Source of the DNA: a virus
Length of the DNA: 64,000 bases
Virus record (IMG/VR): IMGVR_UViG_3300027987_000212
Coordinates: 1 to 64,000 of that record
Strand: one strand, 5' to 3'
In this document: positions 49,563-58,900 of the stretch, one piece after another
How positions within the stretch are numbered: position 1 is the first letter of the stretch
Layout of the letters: each line of letters opens with the position of its first letter
Translations under genes and position numbers: made by a program
The notes under the pieces: generated by a model
What the model saw: the letters and a program-made list of their open reading frames with translations, nothing else
Database searches by the model: none
What the model was told of the DNA's origin: nothing

Positions 49563-50179
49563 CCAAACAGCTCCTCACGCAGGCGGTCCCTGATGTGCTC
49601 AGCAGCTGCACGAGGCGTCACACCAACAGCCGCCTGAGTAACTCGCTGCACAGCCTTGTGCGCATCTTGAAAACGCCGCCGGGCGTCCTCCTCCCCAAGC
49701 TTGTCCAAGTGAGTGAGGCAGCTGACGAGTACCATTGCCGTCTTCACCCTCCCCGTCGGTTCGATGCGCAGCATGGACTTCATCATGTCGAGGCTGAGTG
49801 TGGCCATACCGTCCAGCAGCTTTCGCGGGATGTGCTCTACGTACGCTGCAGTCGCCTCCTCACGGGAGTTGAAGCCGAGGAAGACCTTGTACTCGTCAAA
49901 AGTCCCATCATCCTTCTTCTGCGTCACCCAATACGCTTGCCCAGCCTTCGCATTGGGCCCAAGGAAGACGTCCAAGCCATCACCATCTCCGCCAAGTGTC
50001 TTTGGAATGAAGCCGTAGTCGTACTTGTAGACCCGCTTCCAGGGAGTACCAGACGCATCGGTACCCTCCATCACAAACCCCTTGGGGCGGTCCACACAGA
50101 TGGGGATGCCTTGGAACTCGAGGCGCTTCTTGACGGTATCTGCCGAACAAGCCTTGCCCTGGTACGTACCGGTTGCCAC
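49559..50179 (-). CDS. inorganic-pyrophosphatase-like (InPase/polyvalent-type) domain protein, 206 aa
   Basis: Residues about 27-120 match the phage 'InPase' polyvalent-protein pattern: VDRPKGFVMEGTDASGTPW, YKYDYGFIPKTLGGDGDGLD, VFLGPNAKAG and EYKVFLGFNSREEATAAYVE. This family includes predicted pyrophosphatase domains found in large phage polyproteins that are often injected with DNA. The C-terminal part is helical with one KTA motif (GRVKTAMVLVS) and may serve packaging or oligomerisation. Enzyme activity untested. Confidence 0.75.
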   Translation of the reverse strand: MATGTYQGKACSADTVKKRLEFQGIPICVDRPKGFVMEGTDASGTPWKRVYKYDYGFIPKTLGGDGDGLDVFLGPNAKAGQAYWVTQKKDDGTFDEYKVFLGFNSREEATAAYVEHIPRKLLDGMATLSLDMMKSMLRIEPTGRVKTAMVLVSCLTHLDKLGEEDARRRFQDAHKAVQRVTQAAVGVTPRAAAEHIRDRLREELFG

Positions 50180-50182
50180 AGC

Positions 50183-50755
50183 TCAGTCTACCAAAAGAGT
50201 GAGACGCCCGTCACGCAGCTCTTCACGCAACTGCTGCACTACACCAGCGTACCACCGCAGCAGCGACTTCCGGAAAGGCCACATCCAGAAGTACTCAGCT
50301 GAAGTGAAGTGGTGCAAGACGTAGTCTCGATATTCATCGTTGTCCAACACACGTACCCCGTACACTTGCACTAGCCCGCGCAACGACTCTGTATACGCTT
50401 CCTTCTCGAACTTGGCTCGGTAGAAGGCAAGCCCGCCTGGAAGTACGAAAAGGTAGAGCAGCCGAAACAGCAGCGACCCGTAGCGCCGCTCCTGTTCCAT
50501 GTGCACCATCTCGTGCCGAAGAGTCACTGCCCGCAACTTGCTGTCGCGCTTGTCCCACCCATCAGGTACGTACACAGTTGCGCCGATAGTTGTGACGAAC
50601 GAGGTCATGAACGACCGCATCAAACCGAATGTGATGATACGTAGTACGACATCGATGGTCTTCATGAGCCTGCTGGACCGCTTGGGCTTGACGCTCCCAC
50701 CATAGTGCTTCGCCATGTAGCCGAGCACATCACCATACTTCGTACTGAGTATCAT
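50183..50755 (-). CDS. membrane-associated HExxH metallopeptidase-like protein, 190 aa
   Basis: The zinc motif RHEMVHMEQERR (His-Glu-x-x-His at about residues 79-83) is followed by a hydrophobic helix (LFRLLYLFVLPGGLAFY) and EKEAYTE, whose Glu could be the third zinc ligand, as in gluzincins. Another hydrophobic segment precedes the motif (VVLRIITFGLMRSFMTSFVT). Part of the lysis-like set; a role in cutting envelope proteins or in virion maturation is inferred only. Confidence 0.7.
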   Translation of the reverse strand: MILSTKYGDVLGYMAKHYGGSVKPKRSSRLMKTIDVVLRIITFGLMRSFMTSFVTTIGATVYVPDGWDKRDSKLRAVTLRHEMVHMEQERRYGSLLFRLLYLFVLPGGLAFYRAKFEKEAYTESLRGLVQVYGVRVLDNDEYRDYVLHHFTSAEYFWMWPFRKSLLRWYAGVVQQLREELRDGRLTLLVD

Positions 50756-51132
50756 CGCTTGCTCCTACCGCGCATGTCGTCCCCCACCCCCTTCAAGAAC
50801 CGATTACGCACACTGGGGTCCTTCCGCAGCTGCTCGAGCTGAGCCCTCTGACCTTCCTCGTACTCGCGCACACGCTGGCTGTGCGCCCCGATTACCTGGT
50901 CATGCGCCTGGTCGCGGTCTGCCGCAGCTGCGGCTACCTCCTTGTCCCTCTCCTCTGCAGCCTCTCTCTGCACTTCTGCCGCACCCACTACCTCGGGGGC
51001 AACAACTGCAGGCGGTTGCCGGCGAAGGCGCAGGAAGAGCACCACCAGCCCCACAGGAAAGAGCACCACCAGGTACCAGTGCTTCTTCAGCCAAGGCTTG
51101 GCGAGCAAGCGCCACCATACCGCGAAGGGCAC
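50752..51132 (-). CDS. inner-membrane spanin-like protein, 126 aa
   Basis: One N-terminal transmembrane helix (residues about 19-36, HWYLVVLFPVGLVVLFLRL), then a Pro/Val stretch and a long charged helix (AAEVQREAAEERDKEVAAAA; SQRVREYEEGQRAQLEQLR) in the periplasm-facing part. This N-in topology with a coiled-coil is the i-spanin plan. GTG start. The neighbouring holin-like gene supports a lysis role; no overlapping o-spanin lipoprotein gene was found. Confidence 0.6.
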   Translation of the reverse strand: MPFAVWWRLLAKPWLKKHWYLVVLFPVGLVVLFLRLRRQPPAVVAPEVVGAAEVQREAAEERDKEVAAAAADRDQAHDQVIGAHSQRVREYEEGQRAQLEQLRKDPSVRNRFLKGVGDDMRGRSKR

Positions 51133-51133
51133 C

Positions 51134-51535
51134 TCAAGCCTCCGGAGGGAGAATGGAGTCGCTCAAGCCCAGGCGCTTCACAGCAGCCTTGCGCACAAGC
51201 TTGTAGAGGAAGCTCGAGAACCACCCTACGCCACCCCCGAACATCACACAGACGACACCTGCCTCGTGCATGGGGCCAAATAGGTACTCATTGTGCGACA
51301 GCCCCGCCAGCATCCCGTACGCCACCGGAACAGCGTAAAGGACCACACCATTCCACCAACGAGACCACGTTGTCGCGTACATCGGTGCCGCCTCCAAGTC
51401 CGTCGCAGCCTGCCTGGACGATGGCACCAAGAGCTCGACTACCCTCCGGGTAAAGAACGTCGCAATGAAAACAGCAATCCCCAGTACGAACGTACCCGTA
51501 CGGAGTAGTACTTCCAGAATACCCAAGGCTTCCAT
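51134..51535 (-). CDS. holin-like multi-pass membrane protein, 133 aa
   Basis: ATG at 51535 after AGAAGGAG; the longer frame adds 7 residues with no support. Hydrophobic segments near residues 9-28 (LLRTGTFVLGIAVFIATFFT), 60-78 (GVVLYAVPVAYGMLAGL) and 85-103 (AGVVCVMFGGGVGWFSSFLY) would give three membrane passes, then a basic tail. This matches the outline of class I-type holins. Next to a spanin-like gene, so a lysis timer is likely but unproven. Confidence 0.55.
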   Translation of the reverse strand: MEALGILEVLLRTGTFVLGIAVFIATFFTRRVVELLVPSSRQAATDLEAAPMYATTWSRWWNGVVLYAVPVAYGMLAGLSHNEYLFGPMHEAGVVCVMFGGGVGWFSSFLYKLVRKAAVKRLGLSDSILPPEA

Positions 51536-51568
51536 GTGAACTCCTTCTAGTACCACTCTACCACGGCA

Positions 51569-54500
51569 TCAGGGGTAGGTCTTCCTCTGCGCAAACCAAC
51601 GTGGGGCTCCGATGGCGGTATCCTTCACCAATCTGAAAGAGAAGAAGTAGTACAAAGAACTGCCCGTGGCGTTACTGGTGGGTATGGTACTGTCCCCAGT
51701 TGCAAAGAAGAACGTATTTGACTCAAAGGCCACAGTGCAGTTAGACGCGCCGTTCTCCAACTCGATGAGCACGAGGAACTCATCACCAGCAACCGCCTCC
51801 GAGTCAAACCCTGCTGCCGTCTCAATAGTGATGGTACGCACTGTCGCACCAGCCCCTGTGCGAACGAGTTTGAACGGCTCCGTTCTCGGGTCTATCGACA
51901 CGGTGACCGTTGCTGCGACACTCTGAGTAGTCTGCGGGCGGTTCACTACACGTAGCGCTTGGCGACCGCCCAAGCAACGAATCCCACCGTCACCTTCTAG
52001 GTACCCGTTAACTGCATACTGCAGCAATCCGCCCGCATCTACCGCGGTACCGAACCCTCCCCACGCAAACGCAGCCCTACCTTGCTGCACCGTCAACGTG
52101 CTGCTCGAGGAAGAGTCAACCCGCGAGGACAGGAAGAGGGGCGGGTAACGCGGTACCTCCGAGTTTGGCACAGCCGTCAAGTACCCCTCATTCAACACCG
52201 TGAAGAAGTGCGGATGCTGCATAGGCGGGGTATCGCCGTGAAAGAACTGCGCACCATTCCTAACTACACCGCCAAGCCACATTGTCGGCTGCAGCCAGCG
52301 ATACGTCACAAACTGAATACTGGTGCCGAAGTCAGCATAGGTGGCAACATCAACGGGGGTCAGGTACGCACGCCTAGGCTGGCCGGGTACCAACGCGGCT
52401 ACCCTGAAGGTCCCCAAAAAGGTCCCCACAGTGTTCCACACTTCCAGTAAGTCGCACGTGCGGAAGCGAGTAGACCCTCCAGATTGGAAGTAGTCGTTGA
52501 CCCCCACCTCTATCGTAGCCTTGTCTGTGGCAGAGCTACCACTATCTGGGTTCAGCGACCCCTGGCTGTTCGTGGATAACCTAGTCCAGACCGCGCCCCC
52601 ATTTAAGGTAGATGCACGAATATCCCTTTTCGTAGCCTCAGCTACGAGAGGCCCAGTAGTAAACTCGAGAGCAGCCTCGTTGCTGTCGCCAACTGACAGC
52701 TGCTCCACCGTTTGGAAAAGCCCAGCCACTCCACCATAGCGACTGTTGGGCCAACCGGTACCGCTGCCGGTCTCATCCTGCTGCACGTGTATAGCGTAAG
52801 GACGCTTGAAGATATTGGGTGTTGAGCTGTTAATCCGCGGATACTTGAAGACACCGTGCCTGCCAAAGAAATTGGCGCCCTCGATGCTACCATCATCGAA
52901 CAACCTGCCTACGATATCCATCGCGCCACTGGAGGTCCAACCACCCCAACCAAAGGCACGCGTGTACGAGTCCAGCGTACTTCCGAGTGTTGGGGGCCCC
53001 GCATCAGTAGAGGTTGCGCCGAAGTTGCCCCCAGCCAGAAACACCGCTGTATCTCCCCGACGTTCGGCCCCGTCCCCAGTAAGCGGGCTAGGCGTAGTGA
53101 CCAGGAATGGGTGCATGCCGTAGGCTGTCTGCCCACCCCCGTTACCACCAAGTGCCACGGTCACTTGATGCCAATACACATAAACTGCCGTGGTTACCCC
53201 GGAGGGGAACACAGCGGTACTACTGGTCCCGCTAATCTCTAGTCGGACGACCCTAACCCGTGTGTTAGTGGGCCGTGTAGCAGCATCCACAGGTACGCGG
53301 AACATGCCGTAAGAGTCACCCGTAGCGACATTCACTACTTCAAGCAAGTCCATGTCACGCAAAGCGGACTTACCGCTCGCAGTGTGGAAGTCCCCGGCAG
53401 CCAATTCTATGGTGGCGCGCGCGTTATTTGACGTACCTGCGTCAGGATTGGCAGTCGCTGCCGCCGTAGGTGTAATGCGCGTGAACGTAGCATTACCCGC
53501 TAACGTTGACGCGCGCACATCTCGAGCAATAGCCTCCAGCACAAGCGGCCCCATATGGTGGCGCCCTTGCATCTTCTCATTCGTATCCCCGGTATTCGTG
53601 TGGTTTCGGTTGCGGTACAAACCAACTGATGGGTGCAGTGAAGCAGTAAGGCTACTAAACACTGCAGGCGGGTCACTCACTCGAAGCGCTGCAAACATGC
53701 CGTCCGGGGCAGTACTTCCGTAAGACACATCCTGCTGCTGCAACTCCACAGCCCGGCCATCTCGAATGATGAGTGAACCGCCGCCAGCAACGTTGAAGTC
53801 AGCTGTGGTAAAGCCAGCAGGTTGCGTAGTTGAACGTCGATAGCGCTCGTTGAGCCCAGAAGAAGCCAACGACCGAATAGTGGAATCGAAGGCGTCGTTC
53901 CACAATTGTCCTACGGAAGTCTCTGCGTGGAGTAACCGTAGAAGCTTACGTACCTCGTAGTTCACTTGATGCCCGTACAACAGGGGCGCCTCAAACAACG
54001 CCCCCAAGTACGTAGAAGACATCTCCTTGTAGTTCGTGCGAGTACCGTACACGATAGTGTACGTACCAGCAGGGATACTGGGGGAGAAGTCGAACGTCGG
54101 GCTATCGTAGAAGCCCTCCGCGGCCGTACCAACTACGTTCACTGAGGTGCCATCATGCAGCAGAGAACAGCGCACCTTGGAACCGCTGACCTCCAACTCA
54201 TTGCCCGCACTGTCCAGTACACGAATCAGTCTATCGCGGTTGTCTGCGGTATTCGCGGTACCGAACACACCAACATAGACCCAACCCGCAGCTGCATAAC
54301 TACTGACTGGCGCACCGCTAGTGGCGGTCACCTCCACCCTCTTCGGGATAGAGCGCATCACGACGTTATCTAGCTCATCGGTATTCTCTGCGAGAGCGTA
54401 CATCCCGCGGTTAACGGCACCACTTCGCCCCTTCTCCGAAAAAGCTACGAAGTACGTACCGTCATTCACCCCACCTGCCTTGATGGGGTCTACGACGGCA

Positions 54501-54619
54501 GGAACCCCCGCCCCGCCCACGGTGGCATCCGAGGGGGTGTTGAGTCGGTCGTACCCAGAAGATGGTACGGTGCCACCACCGGTAAAAAAGTACGGAGCAC
54601 TAGTTAACCTATGAAACAT
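51569..54619 (-). CDS. tail-fibre or tail-associated protein with internal duplication, 1016 aa
   Basis: ATG after AAAGG. Beta-rich with Ser/Thr/Gly-rich composition. Two related sections: LVLEAIARDVRASTLAGNA ... LRDMDLLEVVNVATGDSYGM and LVAEATKRDIRASTLNGGA ... FRTCDLLEVWNTVGTFLG, each followed by a YWHQ/YRWLQP strand and an FGWGGW/FAWGGF segment. So a domain of roughly 250 residues is repeated. Probably a trimeric fibre or receptor-binding component; the end of the tail-protein run. Confidence 0.65.
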   Translation of the reverse strand: MFHRLTSAPYFFTGGGTVPSSGYDRLNTPSDATVGGAGVPAVVDPIKAGGVNDGTYFVAFSEKGRSGAVNRGMYALAENTDELDNVVMRSIPKRVEVTATSGAPVSSYAAAGWVYVGVFGTANTADNRDRLIRVLDSAGNELEVSGSKVRCSLLHDGTSVNVVGTAAEGFYDSPTFDFSPSIPAGTYTIVYGTRTNYKEMSSTYLGALFEAPLLYGHQVNYEVRKLLRLLHAETSVGQLWNDAFDSTIRSLASSGLNERYRRSTTQPAGFTTADFNVAGGGSLIIRDGRAVELQQQDVSYGSTAPDGMFAALRVSDPPAVFSSLTASLHPSVGLYRNRNHTNTGDTNEKMQGRHHMGPLVLEAIARDVRASTLAGNATFTRITPTAAATANPDAGTSNNARATIELAAGDFHTASGKSALRDMDLLEVVNVATGDSYGMFRVPVDAATRPTNTRVRVVRLEISGTSSTAVFPSGVTTAVYVYWHQVTVALGGNGGGQTAYGMHPFLVTTPSPLTGDGAERRGDTAVFLAGGNFGATSTDAGPPTLGSTLDSYTRAFGWGGWTSSGAMDIVGRLFDDGSIEGANFFGRHGVFKYPRINSSTPNIFKRPYAIHVQQDETGSGTGWPNSRYGGVAGLFQTVEQLSVGDSNEAALEFTTGPLVAEATKRDIRASTLNGGAVWTRLSTNSQGSLNPDSGSSATDKATIEVGVNDYFQSGGSTRFRTCDLLEVWNTVGTFLGTFRVAALVPGQPRRAYLTPVDVATYADFGTSIQFVTYRWLQPTMWLGGVVRNGAQFFHGDTPPMQHPHFFTVLNEGYLTAVPNSEVPRYPPLFLSSRVDSSSSSTLTVQQGRAAFAWGGFGTAVDAGGLLQYAVNGYLEGDGGIRCLGGRQALRVVNRPQTTQSVAATVTVSIDPRTEPFKLVRTGAGATVRTITIETAAGFDSEAVAGDEFLVLIELENGASNCTVAFESNTFFFATGDSTIPTSNATGSSLYYFFSFRLVKDTAIGAPRWFAQRKTYP

Positions 54620-54631
54620 TGTCGTGACCTT

Positions 54632-55249
54632 TCAGAACTGCAGCGTCCAGACAATCTCTACTGCGATAACCGGCGTCTTCGACAATGTATCGAAAGTCTC
54701 ATACGCAATGAGGGTGTTCTGGTAGTTGGCTATATCCGCATTGCTCGTTAGTAGCCCTACTTCTGACAACGGCACGCTGCTGTAGGTGTTGTAGCTTACC
54801 TCATCCTCGCTGAACACGCGTGTGTAGGTCACCTGACGGTCAACAGAGAAGTCTGGCGGAGCCTGAACCTGCCCCACCCAAACATCCCCAGCAAGTCCCG
54901 GATAGTTGGACTGCGACCCAGAGATGCGAACAGGGCGCTCGAGTGTGGTAACCAGCGGGTCGTCGTCTGTCTGGGTGTTGGTACCACTGTACGAAGGCAC
55001 CATGGGGGCAGCATTAGCGATGCCCAACGACGTCTGCGCAGTGCTACCTATGCCCACCCCCATGTACTTGATGCGCGCATTCTCTGAGGGGGTATCCGGA
55101 GAAAAGCTGCTGTACGAGAGTACCCGCGCTAGGTACGTCCGGCCTAGATTCAGCCAGATGTTGTGCCCTTCTCTCCGAGCAACAATCTTCCCACGCTCAC
55201 GCGCAGTGATGCGCACGTTCTGTTTGACTTCGATGTAATCTTGAAACAT
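54632..55249 (-). CDS. baseplate/tail protein, paralog of the next gene, 205 aa
   Basis: ATG at 55249 (GTG 55252 also possible). Shares with the gene at 55260: an N-terminal strand set (VRITARERGKIVARREGHNI), GRTYLARVLSYSSFSPDTP, TLERPVRISG and VPLSEVGLL, ending in a W-x-L/V-x-F strand. The pair is a tandem duplication. Small beta-rich structural protein, perhaps a fibre adaptor or baseplate wedge component. Confidence 0.6.
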   Translation of the reverse strand: MFQDYIEVKQNVRITARERGKIVARREGHNIWLNLGRTYLARVLSYSSFSPDTPSENARIKYMGVGIGSTAQTSLGIANAAPMVPSYSGTNTQTDDDPLVTTLERPVRISGSQSNYPGLAGDVWVGQVQAPPDFSVDRQVTYTRVFSEDEVSYNTYSSVPLSEVGLLTSNADIANYQNTLIAYETFDTLSKTPVIAVEIVWTLQF

Positions 55250-55259
55250 CACACACCTA

Positions 55260-55901
55260 CTAGAAGTTCACGGTCCACCCAATGGTGAGCTCGGAGGAAG
55301 AGTCGAATTGTATAGGCGTAAAGTTAACGTACGCCACAATGGCGTTGTAGGCTTCATGCACGTCTGCAGTACCCCCTACAACCAAACCAGCTTCACTCAA
55401 CGGCACGACACCGAAGGGAGCATACGCAACATCCCCTGCTCCGCCGGCAAGGACATGCCACACAGTGAAAGAACTAGTGGAAGGGTACGTAAAGAACGTC
55501 TTCGGGGGTAAGTGGTCCGTCAGCCACACGTCCGAAGCCGCCGCAGAGGCATACGGATTGGACCCACCACTTATGCGTACGGGACGCTCGAGCGTCCCAA
55601 TGGGGGGAGATACCGCAAGCTCGTGGTTGTACTCCTTACCACTAGTAGCGTTGGGGTCGAACCCCGCTGGGTAGGAGGTGTCTACCTGCGCGGGTACCGT
55701 GCCTTGCAGCACTCCGCCGACACCAAACTGCACATGCTTGAGGTGCGACCCGTACAACGTTGGCGTGTCCGGCTCTATCGTGTTCAGGGAACAGACACGG
55801 CGAAGGTAATCTCTACCAACATCTGTCCACGTATTGTGCCCTTCCCAACGGTAGGCTAGTTTGCCTTGCTGGCGAACTGTGATGAAGACGTTCGGTTTCA
55901 T
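55260..55901 (-). CDS. baseplate/tail protein, paralog of the previous gene, 213 aa
   Basis: ATG after GGAGTTCACTCC; overlaps the upstream stop by 4 bases. Conserved blocks: VFITVRQQGKLAYRWEGHNT, GRDYLRRVCSLNTIEPDTP, GTLERPVRISGG, FGVVPLSEAGLV, and a closing IGWTVNF strand. Insertions relative to its partner lie between these blocks. Function as in the paralog: structural, tail tip or fibre base (inferred). Confidence 0.6.
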   Translation of the reverse strand: MKPNVFITVRQQGKLAYRWEGHNTWTDVGRDYLRRVCSLNTIEPDTPTLYGSHLKHVQFGVGGVLQGTVPAQVDTSYPAGFDPNATSGKEYNHELAVSPPIGTLERPVRISGGSNPYASAAASDVWLTDHLPPKTFFTYPSTSSFTVWHVLAGGAGDVAYAPFGVVPLSEAGLVVGGTADVHEAYNAIVAYVNFTPIQFDSSSELTIGWTVNF

Positions 55902-58900
55902 GGAGTGAACTCCACCACTGTCTTGCCGCAGATGACCCCTGCTGGCAACGGGTCATCGAAGGTAAGCCCAGTCAGTGTGACCTCCACCCACGCACGCACG
56001 TACGTCCAATCGGGACTGCGTGCACTGCCTCCGCCATGCCTTATCCGAACTGACAACACATCGGTGGCCACTACGGCCGTAGCTGGCGCCCACTGCACTT
56101 CTGCGTAGTCTGCCGTTGCAGTGAAGGCTTGCGTCGCTTGCACTGTCCCATTCACCGCTAAGGCCACCTCATAGTCGTCTGGGTCAGCTCCGGGCCCCCC
56201 GGCAATCAACACCAATACGCGCGCCACCGTGCCAACCGCGACGACCGTACCAGAATCAGTGATGGTCAGGACCAGGCCAGTAGAGCCCGCCACCACTGAA
56301 AGCGGCCCAGCATCCAAAGTACTAACTCGCTGGTACACGGTAGCGCCAACCCGAAAGCTAGCATCGGAAGGAGGGACCCCGCCCGCAAAGTTCTCGCAGA
56401 CAGCCACCTCAGCAGAGTCGAGGGGGCACAGCTGCTCTTGGTCGAAGGCCCACTCAATCGTACTGTCGGACGTCGGGAAGGTGGGTAGGGCCCCTCCCTG
56501 AGCAGTATCGAAGTAGTTCCAGTAGTCCCCGCCAGTGGCCTTCGCATCATCGAAGATGGCTGCACTGAAGGGTTGGCAAGGACTATCCACCAGTCGGAGG
56601 CTTGCCCTAACGTGCACAGTGTCCGCAACATCGACTTCAGTGACCTGCACTTGCTTAGACACCACGAAGAGCGGGTACGTGTACCGTGGCTTCAGCTGCA
56701 ATACGAAGTTGCGCGCAACTACAAGAGCCGCTACATCGAACGCGTTCGCATCGATGCGCACCAAGAATCGATGGAACTTCTCTACCTCTACGAGCAGCCC
56801 TTGGTTCAACAAGCCCTCGAACCACTTAGGCTCAGATACCCAGTCTTCAACTTCTACGCCTTGGATGAGCGGAGAAAACTGCGTAACGGTATCTCCTACC
56901 GCGTAGGGGACGCCCGTCGCTGGGTTAACCTCTACACTCAACGTTGTGGGGAACGTATACGAACGTACTATCTCCGCACGAGCAGTATCGCGAATCAGTA
57001 TCCGCCCATTCGTCGGCGAGAAGTCAGTACGAATCTCCTCGATGATACCCTCCTCCTCTGCGAAGGGCAGTCCCAGAAGAATCTGACTACCCACGCGCAG
57101 GTTGCGCAAAGAGGGCCCATTCGCATAGGCATACCAAAGTCCGCGTACTGCCGACAGGTAGTCGACATTCCCGGGCAGCTCCGACACCTGGTCCAAGGTG
57201 AGCCCCGCAGGAATGCCAAAGTACTCCTCGATGAGAGGGTTGTTGTTCAGGTAGGTGTACTCTGCCCACAACCGCAGCGGAGGGTCATCGGCATCCACCC
57301 AGACACTAGCACCGCCGTTCACTCCAGAGACAAAACGAATGCAAGGCGTACCACGGTACACCTCGATGAAGTAGTCTAGGTTGTTACGTAGCGTCGTAGC
57401 GTCGTCAGAGAGCTGGATGTCCTTCACCAACGTCGGGACATCGATGACTAGCTCATCTATCGGCACATAGGTGCGTCGCACCACCTTAGCTAGTCGAACT
57501 GCCCGGTCAGACCTATAGAACGCATCGCCAAGCGGTACTGGGTCAAACGGCACGGCGCCCGGTGCGCCTGCACAAGCACCCAACACCGTTGTGGCTACCA
57601 ACTCGCTAAACACCTGCGTCTGCGCAGCAGTACTGACTGTGTCAACAACCTCAAAGTACACGTCGTCACCGAACGACACCAGGCCAGCATAGAAGTCCAG
57701 CAGCTCTGATGTTGCGTACCCAGAAATCATCCAATCGCTGGATGTACTCAACGGAACATCCGCTTTCACCGTCACGCGCTGCTGAGGAATGGTATCCGTA
57801 GCATCGTCTACGACGGCAGCGATTCGATAAGCCACGCCGTCTACTACCAACAAGTCGTCTTCTTTAATACCTCTCCCTAGAAGACTGGTAGTAATGCGGT
57901 AGCTACGGGAGGTGAGTCGAGTACCTCCCGTACCCATCAAAATCTCACTAGTGCTGTCAGCTACGAACGCGGCACAAGTGCTACTAACTACGGAGAAGGG
58001 GAAAGGAGCATCGATACGCACCAGTTCAGTACTGTCACGTAGCGTTACTACCTGCACAGTGAACGCCGTACTCACTTCTGCAAGTCTATTACGCAGCTCA
58101 GCAGCAAACGTCGCTGCCGTGTACGGGTCAGTCCCCACGAAGTTGACGGTAGCCGTACTTAGTAGAGCCGTGCTCGACAACACAAAGCCCGTGCCCGCGA
58201 CACCAGCCAAACCAGCCAAAGGAAAACTAGTAGACTCCACACCACTGTAGATAATGCGTGTCTTAGTCAGTTCTGGTAATGGCTCGCCCAGCACCAAGTC
58301 GTAGTGCAGCCACCGTCGGATGAAGAAACGCTGCACATCCCGCAAGCTCTTCGAGAACTCGAGTTGCCACAGCGTAAACAACTCTGTCGCAGCAACCTGC
58401 GCGAGCGAACTCCAGAACACACTGAGTCGGTCCCGGTCTTCAACCATGTTCCAGAAATCTGACAGGTACGAGAAGATAAACGTGAGGTCCGGTGTGATGC
58501 CACGAGGCAGCGGTGACTCGACTACGTTCAGTACTGCGATGGACTCGGCGCTGTCTATCTGCCCATCATTGACGATTAACCCGAAGCGGTAGAAGCCCAG
58601 CACATCGGGCAGAAAGGTGCAACGCACCATATCTGCCGCATTCAACCCGTACTGGCGTAGAAGTTTGAAGGACTGCCCAGTGTAGTCATCTGGAATGGAC
58701 TCTGTAGCTATCAAAGCGTAGAAGCCGTTCCCATCCACACCAGTGGACACAACCTCGTAGGCAAGCCCTCCTATTGCCAGAACATCGCCAGCCTGAATAG
58801 CTTGTACTGCGTGGGCATTTCCTAGTTCGACGGAGTGCCACTTGTCTGTAAAGCCTGTGGGCACCGCTAATGGGTAGCTGTTGCCGTCATCCAACGCCTC

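Noticed and set aside
49202-50302. 366-aa plus frame opposite the lysis-like genes
   Set aside because: Antisense to three coupled genes with clear membrane or enzyme patterns; no start context.
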